Source of the DNA: JBEHYA01 sp048498415
GTDB lineage: Bacteria > Pseudomonadota > Alphaproteobacteria > UBA9219 > RGZA01
Length of the DNA stretch: 12,412 bases
Assembly: GCA_048498415.1 (NCBI GenBank)
Contig: JBEHYA010000063.1
Location: 1 to 12,412 of the forward strand
Direction of reading: 5' to 3'
Shown here in pieces: positions 5,874 through 12,412 of this stretch; positions within the stretch are counted from its first letter, which is position 1; each line of letters begins with the position of its first letter. The notes under the pieces were generated by a model. The model ran no database searches. It saw only the letters and a program-made list of their open reading frames with translations, and was not told the DNA's origin. The position numbers were made by a program, and so were the translations under genes.

Positions 5874-7213
5874 GGCGTCACTTTAAGCGCGTTGGGATTG
5901 ATGCCCGTTACTTCGCACAACACGGTCTGGCCGAACAGATGTTCGGCGTTTTCGGCGAAGGTGGATTGCATGTAGGGCGTGCGGCCAATCACCTGGCCAT
6001 CATTGCGGCCTTTGCGGTCGAACAGAACTTCCACGCGTTTGCCCATGAAGCTTTCATTGAATTCGCGCTGCTGGGTGATGAGGAGAGCCTGCACTTCTTG
6101 TAGCCGCGCATCTTTTATATCTTCCGCGATTTGCGCCTGCATAATTGCAGCCGGTGTGCCGGGACGCGGCGAATATTTGAACGAGAACGCTTGCGCGAAT
6201 TTCACATCGCGGATGAGCGATAGAGTATCGGCAAAGTCTTTATCCGTCTCGCCGGGGAAGCCGATGATGAAGTCGGAGGAGAAAGCGACATCTGGCCGGG
6301 CTGTACGGAATTTTTCGATTAAACGCAGATAATCATCGCGCGTATGCTTGCGGTTCATCGCTTCTAATATGCGTGTGGAACCGCTTTGCACGGGCAGGTG
6401 AATAAACGGCATAAGCTGCGGAATATCGCGGTGGGCAGCCACAAGTGCGTCATCCATATCGCGCGGGTGCGAGGTGGTGTAACGGATACGCGTCACGCCT
6501 TTAAGGGCGGCGATTTTTTCGATGAGCTGGGTGAAGCTGCACACCTTGCCGTCTTCTTCGCCGTGATAGGCGTTCACATTCTGGCCGAGCAGCGTGATTT
6601 CGGAAGCGCCTTTTTCAATCAGGCGCTTGGCTTCCTCGAGTACAGCTTCAGCCGGGCGGGAATATTCGGCGCCGCGGGTATAGGGCACCACGCAGAAGGT
6701 GCAGAATTTATCGCAGCCTTCCTGAATGGATAAAAAGGCGCTGGCACCCTGATACTGGGTTTCAACGGGCAAATGATCGAATTTGGATTCCGCCGGAAAA
6801 TCAGTATCAATCACTCGGCCCGCCTTGCGGTTGGCTTTAGCAACCATTTCCGGCAGGCGGTGATAGGTTTGCGGGCCGAACACCATATCCACGTAAGGCG
6901 CGCGCGCCATGATCTGCTCGCCCTCGGCCTGGGCCACGCAGCCGGCCACGCCGATCATCATGGGTTGCAGGGGGCTGCGCTGGTTCTGCTGTTTGTGCAG
7001 GCGGCCGAGTTCGGAGAAAATCTTGTCGGCGGCTTTTTCGCGGATGTGGCAGGTGTTTAAAATCACCAGATCGGCATCGGTTGGCGCATCCGTTTGGTCA
7101 TAGCCAAGCGGCGCCAATAAATCGGCCATGCGCGTGCTGTCATACACATTCATCTGGCAACCCCACGTCATGATGTGGAGTTTTTTACGTTGCGGATTTG
7201 TGGTGCCATCCAT
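5855..7213 (-). CDS. miaB: tRNA-2-methylthio-N6-dimethylallyladenosine synthase MiaB
   Basis: MiaB is a radical-SAM methylthiotransferase that converts i6A37 of tRNA to ms2i6A in the cytoplasm. The protein has 452 residues, normal length. The N-terminal MTTase domain carries the auxiliary-cluster cysteines Cys19 (WGCQMN), Cys55 (NTCHIREKA) and Cys92 (AGCVAQ). The radical-SAM motif CDKFCTFC gives Cys167, Cys171 and Cys174. A C-terminal TRAM domain occupies about 385–450. The enzyme consumes both SAM and Fe–S clusters, which fits metK and the Nfu gene in the same region. No clear ribosome binding site precedes the ATG. The 42 bases to the gene upstream show no terminator. Confidence 0.97.
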   Translation of the reverse strand: MDGTTNPQRKKLHIMTWGCQMNVYDSTRMADLLAPLGYDQTDAPTDADLVILNTCHIREKAADKIFSELGRLHKQQNQRSPLQPMMIGVAGCVAQAEGEQIMARAPYVDMVFGPQTYHRLPEMVAKANRKAGRVIDTDFPAESKFDHLPVETQYQGASAFLSIQEGCDKFCTFCVVPYTRGAEYSRPAEAVLEEAKRLIEKGASEITLLGQNVNAYHGEEDGKVCSFTQLIEKIAALKGVTRIRYTTSHPRDMDDALVAAHRDIPQLMPFIHLPVQSGSTRILEAMNRKHTRDDYLRLIEKFRTARPDVAFSSDFIIGFPGETDKDFADTLSLIRDVKFAQAFSFKYSPRPGTPAAIMQAQIAEDIKDARLQEVQALLITQQREFNESFMGKRVEVLFDRKGRNDGQVIGRTPYMQSTFAENAEHLFGQTVLCEVTGINPNALKVTPCTGRM

Positions 7214-7255
7214 GGCGGGTGTTTTAGCGGATTGGCAGCGTTGAGGGCAACGGCG

Positions 7256-7999
7256 TTAAATTACGCCATGCGGGGCGCGGCTAATTTGCTGGAACGCGTA
7301 ATCGGCCAGGGCTTTGCGGTCGGCAAAATCGGCGGCTTTGACGGGGGGCATGAAGGTGATGGTCACGATAATGCCATGCTGTTTGAAGAACGGCCATAAG
7401 TGCTCCACCAGCGTCATATCGCCGTACCACGGGTAGCCATCCGGGTTGGTGCCGGAGCAGGAAACGGCGATGGGCTGCACCATGATGCCCCGCGCATCTT
7501 CGCCGCTCACGCCCTGCAGCAGGCCGGTTTTGAAGGGCAGCACGTTTTGATGGCCGTCGGTCGATGTGCCTTCGGGGAAGAGCAAAAGGTTTTTGCCTTG
7601 CGCCAGATAGGCGGCGATGGATTTGCTGTGCTTCTGCGTAGCGCTGCGGCGGCGTTCCACAAATACAGTGTCTTGCAGTTTCGCCAGAAAACCAAACAGC
7701 GGCCAGCCGGCGACTTCCGCTTTTGAAACAAACGAGACCGGCATCACGCTGGAGATGGCGGGGATATCAAGATACGACAGATGATTGCTGATATAGAGCG
7801 TGGGTACATGCCGGCAGACGGTGCCGCTGGTGCGCACATCCATACCCATAATATAGCGTGTAAAGACACGATGGAAAAAAACGGGGAGCGTGCGGCGCTG
7901 CGGCAGGTGAAATAAAATAAACACCAGCTGAAACGGCACGCAGACCACAATCCACGCCAGCATCAGAAACAGACGGAAGCTGGCGAGAAGGTTAGACAA
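7256..7999 (-). CDS. plsC: PlsC-family acyltransferase, probably lyso-ornithine lipid O-acyltransferase (OlsA-like)
   Basis: This is a membrane-associated 1-acyl-glycerol-3-phosphate acyltransferase family protein of 247 residues. An N-terminal hydrophobic helix (about 8–31) precedes the catalytic motif NHLSYLD (72–78; His73 and Asp78 in the HX4D arrangement), block II FVERRR (113–118) and block III FPEGTSTDG (141–149). The start is a TTG at 7999–7997 with AAGGA six bases upstream. The first in-frame ATG (codon 13) would cut the hydrophobic helix. It overlaps the end of the OlsB-like gene by eight bases. That pairing suggests it adds the second acyl chain to lyso-ornithine lipid (OlsA role), but a PlsC role in phosphatidic acid synthesis is equally compatible with the motifs. 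Confidence 0.92.
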   Translation of the reverse strand: MSNLLASFRLFLMLAWIVVCVPFQLVFILFHLPQRRTLPVFFHRVFTRYIMGMDVRTSGTVCRHVPTLYISNHLSYLDIPAISSVMPVSFVSKAEVAGWPLFGFLAKLQDTVFVERRRSATQKHSKSIAAYLAQGKNLLLFPEGTSTDGHQNVLPFKTGLLQGVSGEDARGIMVQPIAVSCSGTNPDGYPWYGDMTLVEHLWPFFKQHGIIVTITFMPPVKAADFADRKALADYAFQQISRAPHGVI

Positions 8000-8861
8000 G
8001 GATATCCTTGCTCTTGAGGTCGTAATGGCGGGAATACTTCTCCGCGATCAGATCGGTCTTCACAATCACGCAGACATCGGTGGTGTTGAACTGTTCATCC
8101 ACCACCGCGCCGTCGCCGACAAAGCCGCCGAGGCGCAAATAGCCTTTAATCAGCGGCGGTAAATGGCTGAGCGGCGATAAAACCTTGCTGATATTGCTGG
8201 CGGGATCCACATCTTTCGGGTCCATCAGACGCATATCGACATAGCGATGCGGCAGCGCCGTGGCGCGGATGTAGGGCGCGGCAAGATGATAGTAATAAAG
8301 ATAGGTAAGGGGCGCCGCGAGTTCCTTCGGGTCGGTGCCGTGCAGGCTGGCGCAGCCGAATAAAATATCCACGTCATACGAGGCGATGTAATCGGCAATG
8401 CCGCGCCACAACAGTTGCATGGTGGGACGGTTGCGGAATTCGGCATCCACACATGAACGCCCGACTTCGAGAATTTCACCCGGATACGCGATAATGCGGG
8501 AGATATCGTATTCGCCCGACGAATAGAAGCCGCCATGGCGCTGCGCGGATTCACGGCGCACCAGACGGTAGGTGCCGATGATGCGGCGTTCGGGATCGGT
8601 AGCGCCGTGGTTGATGACGATCAAATGCTCGCAGAATTTATCAAGCTCGTCCTGGTCGATCTTGGTGGCGGCCATGGCGGGTGTGGGCCGCGCGCCCATT
8701 TCTTCATAAAAAATGCGGTAGCGCAGTTTTTGCGCGGCGAGAATTTCGGCGGAATCCTGCGCGAGGCGCACTTCAAGCCGGCCAAGGCGCAGGCCGTTTA
8801 AACCCAGAACGGAAGGCTGTTCGTTTTCCATGCCGGCCAATATAGCGGATTTTTGCGTCAT
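7992..8861 (-). CDS. olsB: OlsB-like ornithine-acyl-ACP N-acyltransferase (GNAT fold)
   Basis: OlsB moves a 3-hydroxy fatty acyl group from acyl carrier protein to the alpha-amino group of ornithine, the first step of ornithine lipid synthesis. The protein has 289 residues. It shows the family landmarks: LRYRIFYEEMGA (47–58), CEHLIVI (77–83), GTYRLVRRE (96–104), SSGEYDIS (114–121), EVGRSCV (132–138), LFGCASLHG (167–175), the LPPLIKGYLRLGGFVGDGA stretch (234–252) and FNTTDV (258–263). It could start at Met11 instead; neither ATG has a good ribosome binding site. The stop lies within the start region of the PlsC gene. Related hemolysin-like acyltransferases share this fold, so the ornithine substrate is inferred from motifs and pairing. 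Confidence 0.85.
   Translation of the reverse strand: MTQKSAILAGMENEQPSVLGLNGLRLGRLEVRLAQDSAEILAAQKLRYRIFYEEMGARPTPAMAATKIDQDELDKFCEHLIVINHGATDPERRIIGTYRLVRRESAQRHGGFYSSGEYDISRIIAYPGEILEVGRSCVDAEFRNRPTMQLLWRGIADYIASYDVDILFGCASLHGTDPKELAAPLTYLYYYHLAAPYIRATALPHRYVDMRLMDPKDVDPASNISKVLSPLSHLPPLIKGYLRLGGFVGDGAVVDEQFNTTDVCVIVKTDLIAEKYSRHYDLKSKDILV
7997..8010. promoter_or_regulatory. 14-base palindrome spanning the PlsC ribosome binding site and TTG start
   Basis: CAAGGATATCCTTG is a perfect palindrome. On the minus strand its left half holds the Shine–Dalgarno AAGGA, and its right half ends with the TTG start codon. In RNA, CAAGG and CCUUG can form a 5-bp stem with an AUAU loop and hide both elements. 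The palindrome is also the last codons of the olsB-like gene, so ribosomes finishing that gene would open it. Confidence 0.6.
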
Positions 8862-8872
8862 GGCGAATTTTT

Positions 8873-9364
8873 TTAAACGCCCATCAGATCGCGGGCCATA
8901 ACAATCGCGTCAACATTGTGGCCGGTGCCATCCAGCGCGGGATAATAGTTTTTCCGTTGCCCCACATTCGTAAAGCCATGCTTTTCATAAAACGCGATGG
9001 CGGGCGCGTTGTCGGTGGCAACTTCCAGAAATATTTTATGAATGCCGCGGGTTTTGAGTTCATCCACGGCGTGGACGAGTAGTTTGGCCGCACAGCCCTG
9101 GCGCATGTGATCGGGGTGCGTGGCCACCGTGAGAATTTCCGCTTCATCGGCGGCTAGGCCAAGCAGGATGAAGGCTAGCGGGTGATGATTTTCCTGCAGC
9201 GCCAGCCCAAGCGTTTGCGGGGCAAACAGTGAAGACTGGAACATTTGCTCGTTCCAGCAGCGGGTTTCAGGAAAGCAGGCGGCATGCAGGGCCGCGAGCC
9301 ATTTAGCATCGGTCGGCAGCAGACGCAAATATTCAGCGAATGGCGGCGAGGTTGACATCGGCAT
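8873..9364 (-). CDS. rimI: Ribosomal protein alanine N-acetyltransferase RimI (GNAT family)
   Basis: RimI acetylates the N-terminal alanine of ribosomal protein S18. I place the start at ATG 9364–9362 (MPMSTSPPF, 163 residues). A second ATG two codons later is equally possible. The open frame runs back to 9448, but those 28 codons lie inside tsaB and look like shadow sequence. The acetyl-CoA region ILTVATHPDHMRQGCAAKLL (77–96) is clear, although the Q/R usually three residues before the first Gly is Met here. The C-terminal AIAFYEKHGF and VGQRKNYY (about 122–141) are characteristic of RimI. It overlaps the end of tsaB by 32 bases. tsaB and rimI are frequent neighbours. Another GNAT substrate cannot be excluded. 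Confidence 0.9.
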   Translation of the reverse strand: MPMSTSPPFAEYLRLLPTDAKWLAALHAACFPETRCWNEQMFQSSLFAPQTLGLALQENHHPLAFILLGLAADEAEILTVATHPDHMRQGCAAKLLVHAVDELKTRGIHKIFLEVATDNAPAIAFYEKHGFTNVGQRKNYYPALDGTGHNVDAIVMARDLMGV

Positions 9365-9977
9365 CACGTAAATAAACAGGCTGCGCGGCGGGCCATAAGT
9401 CGCGTGACGTTTTTTCGGCGAGCTGCGCGGCGGCCAGTGCGCAGGCATGAAGTTCGAGCGGCAGGATACGCGTGGAAAGCGCGGGATCGATTTCTGCTAA
9501 ATGAAATGCGCCATTGCCGGCCAGCGCCACATTCGCAGGCAGTTTGCTTACCAGTTCCTGCGGGGTGGCGAGGAACGGCGCATCCGGTTTGCCATTGGCA
9601 TCGTGCAGGCAGGCGAAGAGTTCATCGCGCTTGGATTCGCGGATGATAAGCGTGGGCGTTTTGGTGACAAGCGCCTGCCAGGTGCAGCGGAAATGGTCGA
9701 AACCGATGGTGGGGTTGTGGGTAGCAAGCTGTAAGCCGCGGGCAAACGCCAAACCTACACGCAAACCGGTGAAGCTGCCGGGACCCGAAGCGATTGCAAA
9801 GCAGTCGATATCCTGCGTGGCCAGATTGTGGGCCTGCAAAAGCTCCTGCGTCATGGGAGCCAATACTTCGGCCTGATCGCGCTGGGTTTCAACGCAGCGT
9901 TTATCGATGAGTTTGCCACCATCGGCTAAAATCACGGCGCACAGATCGCCGCCGGTATCGAAGCCGAGGATGCGCAT
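9333..9977 (-). CDS. tsaB: tRNA threonylcarbamoyladenosine biosynthesis protein TsaB
   Basis: TsaB partners TsaD and TsaE in transferring threonylcarbamoyl to A37 of ANN-reading tRNAs (t6A) in the cytoplasm. It is an inactive ASKHA-fold paralogue of TsaD in the family. The protein has 214 residues, slightly shorter than the E. coli protein. The N-terminal MRILGFDTGG (1–10) is the first ASKHA strand, and GPGSFTGLRVG (65–75) is the family signature. The helix that often carries H-x-E reads QAEVLAPM (35–42). The start lies three bases after the flavin reductase stop. The gene's end overlaps rimI. TsaD and TsaE are not in the window. Confidence 0.96.
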   Translation of the reverse strand: MRILGFDTGGDLCAVILADGGKLIDKRCVETQRDQAEVLAPMTQELLQAHNLATQDIDCFAIASGPGSFTGLRVGLAFARGLQLATHNPTIGFDHFRCTWQALVTKTPTLIIRESKRDELFACLHDANGKPDAPFLATPQELVSKLPANVALAGNGAFHLAEIDPALSTRILPLELHACALAAAQLAEKTSRDLWPAAQPVYLRDADVNLAAIR

Positions 9978-9980
9978 GTT

Positions 9981-10580
9981 TTATTGGCCGCTGGAAAGTT
10001 CAGGCGGGAACGGGTGATTGGCGCGCACGGGTGCCAGCGCTTCGGCATAGGCGGCGAGCAAACGCAAATCGAAATCTAAACGGTTACGCACGAATTTATC
10101 GCCGTCGTTTTCAATGGTCTCGCCGTTCAGCACGGTCTTGGCATCGCGCACGATGGTGTGATCGGGGAGATAAACCATGTGCGAATTTTTATAGCCGGTG
10201 ATACGGAGCTGATCGACCGGGTACGCGCCGCCGCGGGACGCCGAGACCGTGACGATAAGCGCCGGTTTGTGGCCGACTTCGGCGGGACTGAAATGCAAAA
10301 GAAGATTATTGAGGCCCGACGGCACCATGCCGTTCCATTCGGGCGAGACAATGACGAGGCCTTCGGCTTTTTTGAGGCGCGCGGAATAATCTGCCCAGAC
10401 CTCGCCCGTGGGTTTAAACGGTGCTTCCGGCGTGTTGTGCCAGAGGGGCAGGGGATTGCCGACCAGATCAATGATATCGGTGGTGTGCGAGAGCGCATTG
10501 AGGCGGCCTGCGGCAAAACGCGCTACTTTGCCCGATTGCGAGCCTTCGCGGTGACTGCCGGCGACCAGAACAAAGTGCAT
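9981..10580 (-). CDS. NAD(P)H-dependent FMN reductase family protein
   Basis: This is a 199-residue cytosolic flavodoxin-fold protein of the NADPH-dependent FMN reductase family, which reduces flavins, quinones, azo dyes or chromate with NAD(P)H. The phosphate-binding loop GSHREGSQS (8–16) and the isoalloxazine loop SPEWNGMVPSGLNN (79–92) are visible. SASRGGAY (113–120) is the third conserved FMN-contact segment. The ATG is preceded by the best ribosome binding site of the window, AGGAG at 10589–10585, overlapping the stop of the Nfu gene. Its physiological substrate cannot be told. Lying between an Fe–S scaffold gene and tsaB, it may serve redox or iron release, but this is inference. Confidence 0.88.
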   Translation of the reverse strand: MHFVLVAGSHREGSQSGKVARFAAGRLNALSHTTDIIDLVGNPLPLWHNTPEAPFKPTGEVWADYSARLKKAEGLVIVSPEWNGMVPSGLNNLLLHFSPAEVGHKPALIVTVSASRGGAYPVDQLRITGYKNSHMVYLPDHTIVRDAKTVLNGETIENDGDKFVRNRLDFDLRLLAAYAEALAPVRANHPFPPELSSGQ

Positions 10581-10589
10581 TGTAACTCC

Positions 10590-11141
10590 TTACAGGGCGA
10601 CTTGCCGGACTTCTTTAACTTCCGGAATGTAGTGACGCAGCATATTTTCAATGCCGGATTTTAATGTGGCGGTGGAGCTGGGGCAGCCGGAGCATGAGCC
10701 CTGCATCTGGAGATACACAACGCCATCTTCGAAGCGGTCAAAAATAATATCGCCGCCATCCTGCGCCACGGCGGGGCGGATGCGCGTATCCAGCATGTCG
10801 CGGATTTGTTTCACCGTGTCGCTGTCGCTTGTAGCGGCGGTGGGCGCGGCTTCCGTTTCCATCACGGCGGGCAGGCCCGATAAAAAATGATCCATGATCG
10901 CGGCGAGCACGTGGACTTTTAAGGTGGACCAGTCTTTGTCGGCATCCTTAGTCACGGTGATGAAATCGGTGCCAAGGAAAACGGCGGCAACACCCGGCAC
11001 GGCGAACAGCGTTTTGGCGAGCGGCGCGTTTTTGGCTTCGGCAGCGGTTTTAAAATCGCGGCTGCCCTGATCCAGCACTTTCTGGCCGGGCAGGAATTTC
11101 AGGGTGGCGGGGTTGGGCGTATCGGCGGTTTGTATGAACAT
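10590..11141 (-). CDS. NFU1-type Fe–S cluster scaffold/carrier protein
   Basis: Nfu proteins carry Fe–S clusters to target apoproteins in the cytoplasm. The protein has 183 residues and two domains: the Nfu N-terminal domain (about 2–90, beginning MFIQTADTPNPATLKFLPG) and the NifU-like C-terminal domain (about 108–180) with the cluster-binding Cys150 and Cys153 in GSCSGCPSS. The linker (about 94–107) is rich in Ala and Thr. The layout matches mitochondrial NFU1 rather than E. coli NfuA. AAGG just before the ATG at 11141–11139 is the ribosome binding site. recF ends 24 bases upstream. Possible clients here are the radical-SAM enzyme MiaB and lipoyl synthase (the latter not in the window). Confidence 0.95.
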   Translation of the reverse strand: MFIQTADTPNPATLKFLPGQKVLDQGSRDFKTAAEAKNAPLAKTLFAVPGVAAVFLGTDFITVTKDADKDWSTLKVHVLAAIMDHFLSGLPAVMETEAAPTAATSDSDTVKQIRDMLDTRIRPAVAQDGGDIIFDRFEDGVVYLQMQGSCSGCPSSTATLKSGIENMLRHYIPEVKEVRQVAL

Positions 11142-11165
11142 GACCTTAAACTGGGCAGGCCGCCC

Positions 11166-12290
11166 TTATAAATCAAGAGGGCTGATATGCGCCTGTGTTA
11201 CCTGCAAAAACTGCGCGTGGCCCTGCAGGGCTTTGAAAAAATCGGCATCGGTGCCGCTGGCCCAGGCCTGCACGCCGAGTTCAATGATGAGGCCAGAGAG
11301 CGCCGCGCGGCGGTTTTCATCGAGGTGGGCCATGATGTCGTCGAGGAGCAGCAGCGGGCCATGGCCGCTTACGTGTTTGAGGAGGCGCGTCTGGGCGAGG
11401 ATGAGGCTGACCAGCATCGCCTTTTGTTCGCCCGTGGAACACAGTTCCGCCGGCACATTTTTTTCGGCGTAGTTCACATGCAGCTGCGTGCGGTGGGGGC
11501 CGAGGAGCGTCACGCCGGCGGCTTCATCGTTGCGGCGGTTGTCGGACAGGATTTGGCGAAAATAATCTTCAGCATCGACGGCAGCGGGTGTGTTTAAAAG
11601 TTTGTTTTCCAGAATGCCATCGAGAAGCAGGGCGAGATGCGGGAAGGGTTGATCGCCTTGGTGCAGAAAGGGCGTGATGTCATGGCTCCAGTGCAAACGC
11701 GCGGCGGCAATCGCGGCGCCATCTTGGGCCATGGTATTTTCCAGTGCGCTTAGCCATGCGGGGTCGGCGGGGCCGTCGCGGAGCAAGCGGTTGCGTTCCC
11801 GCATCGCCTCCTCATAGCGGTTGATGTGCATGAGATGATCGGGGGCGATGGCATAGACCAGCCGGTCCATGAATTTGCGGCGCTCGGAGGTGCTCTCCGC
11901 CATCAGCCGATCCATATCGGGGGTGAGCCATAGCACGGCGAGATGATCGCGGAGGCTGGTTTGGCTTTTCACGGTTTTGCCATCCATGCGGATGATGCGT
12001 TTATCCGGCCCGCTCTCGGGATCGCGCCCCATGCCGAGCTGCACATCGCCTTTGAGGCCATGCGCGGCAAACGAGATCGCCCAGGGGCGGGTATCACGGG
12101 TGTTCTGGAGTTCGGTGAGGTTGGCGCGGCGAAGGCCGCGGCCGGGGGATAAAAGACTGATGGCTTCCAGGCAGTTGGTTTTACCGGCGCCGTTTTCACC
12201 CACCAGCACAACGGGCGCGGGCGACACGCTAAAATCAATATGGGCGTAATTGCGGAAAGCTTCGAGAATGACACGCCGGATGGCGAGCAT
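11166..12290 (-). CDS. recF: DNA replication and repair protein RecF
   Basis: RecF is an SMC-like ATPase that, with RecO and RecR, loads RecA at single-strand gaps. The protein has 374 residues, normal length. Walker A is GENGAGKT (31–38), the ABC signature is CSTGEQKAML (284–293), and Walker B with the following D-loop is LLLLDDIMAHLDENRR (313–328). ATERRKFMDRLV-like sequence at about 134–145 (TSERRKFMDRLV) is also typical. The ATG lies one base after the dnaN stop, so the two are coupled. In the common dnaA–dnaN–recF–gyrB order gyrB would follow, but here an Nfu gene follows after 24 bases. Confidence 0.97.
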   Translation of the reverse strand: MLAIRRVILEAFRNYAHIDFSVSPAPVVLVGENGAGKTNCLEAISLLSPGRGLRRANLTELQNTRDTRPWAISFAAHGLKGDVQLGMGRDPESGPDKRIIRMDGKTVKSQTSLRDHLAVLWLTPDMDRLMAESTSERRKFMDRLVYAIAPDHLMHINRYEEAMRERNRLLRDGPADPAWLSALENTMAQDGAAIAAARLHWSHDITPFLHQGDQPFPHLALLLDGILENKLLNTPAAVDAEDYFRQILSDNRRNDEAAGVTLLGPHRTQLHVNYAEKNVPAELCSTGEQKAMLVSLILAQTRLLKHVSGHGPLLLLDDIMAHLDENRRAALSGLIIELGVQAWASGTDADFFKALQGHAQFLQVTQAHISPLDL

Positions 12291-12291
12291 T

Positions 12292-12412
12292 TTAAACCCG
12301 CATCGGCATCAGCACATACAAGGCGCTGGGGTCGGCGATGTCCTGTACGATTGTGGGGCTGGCAGCATCCATCATTGATCGCCTGTCCCGCAGCCCCCGC
12401 AATAGACGTCGC
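12292..12412 (-). CDS. dnaN: DNA polymerase III beta sliding clamp DnaN (C-terminal end; runs off the right edge)
   Basis: DnaN is the ring-shaped clamp that tethers DNA polymerase III to DNA. Only the last 40 codons are present. The final residues read DAASPTIVQDIADPSALYVL followed by MPMRV, which is the conserved alphaproteobacterial C-terminus, and the stop TAA sits one base before recF. The preceding residues (RRLLRGLRDRRS, upstream of 12375) are unusually Arg-rich for this region; another frame there reads DVYCGGCGTGDQ. This may be real divergence or a sequence error close to the end. Confidence 0.85.
   Translation of the reverse strand, partial: RRLLRGLRDRRSMMDAASPTIVQDIADPSALYVLMPMRV

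Noticed and set aside
9365..9448. Longer rimI form reaching back to 9448
   Set aside because: These 28 codons lie within tsaB, give a Pro/Arg-rich sequence typical of a GC-rich shadow frame, and have no ribosome binding site.
11142..11165. Terminator between recF and the Nfu gene (GGGC-GGCCT-GCCC)
   Set aside because: The stem is only four base pairs and no T-run follows, so readthrough is expected.
1..12412. A new multi-gene defence, mobile or secondary-metabolite system
   Set aside because: Every substantial open frame on the minus strand belongs to a known core family. There is no integrase, transposase, restriction, toxin or unknown gene, and no compositional island that I can see.

Overview
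The window is a stretch of ordinary chromosomal core genes from an alphaproteobacterium. The best evidence for that is the order lnt – XRE regulator – metK – trmB – rimP next to miaB – ybeY – corC, a neighbourhood I know from alphaproteobacteria, together with an Nfu protein of mitochondrial NFU1 type and an OlsB-type acyltransferase. The order within the class cannot be fixed from this sequence. All sixteen genes I can support lie on the minus strand, so transcription runs from base 12412 towards base 1. The sixteen include a partial dnaN at the right edge and a partial rimP at the left edge.

Layout in the direction of transcription. (1) 12412–11166: the 3' end of dnaN (sliding clamp), then recF one base later. 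(2) 11141–8873: an Nfu-type Fe–S scaffold, an NAD(P)H-dependent FMN reductase, tsaB (tRNA t6A modification) and rimI (ribosomal protein N-acetylation). (3) 8861–7256: an olsB-like N-acyltransferase and a PlsC-family O-acyltransferase, the likely ornithine-lipid pair. (4) 7213–2929: miaB (tRNA ms2i6A), ybeY (16S rRNA processing and quality control), corC (CBS-domain protein) and lnt (lipoprotein N-acylation). (5) 2849–1: a small XRE regulator, metK (SAM synthetase), trmB (tRNA m7G46) and rimP (30S maturation).

From dnaN to lnt the genes overlap or are separated by at most about 42 bases, and I see no terminator among them, so they may be one long transcription unit. The clear gaps are upstream of the regulator (79 bases), metK (80), trmB (117) and rimP (157). 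They hold sigma70-like promoter candidates, a dyad over the regulator's -35 box, a nested inverted-repeat element and a Rho-independent terminator. Functionally the group is translation-centred: tRNA modification, rRNA and ribosome maturation, SAM supply for the methyl and radical-SAM enzymes, Fe–S supply for MiaB, and envelope lipid and lipoprotein acylation.

I found no CRISPR array, transposase, phage gene, tRNA, rRNA, toxin–antitoxin pair or defence cassette, and I do not think the window hides a new multi-gene system. The points worth a second look are small: a 77-base nested inverted repeat with compensatory changes between its arms; a possible attenuator in front of rimP; a 14-base palindrome that holds both the ribosome binding site and the TTG start of the PlsC gene; and departures from the usual gene order (no phoH between miaB and ybeY, no gyrB after recF).
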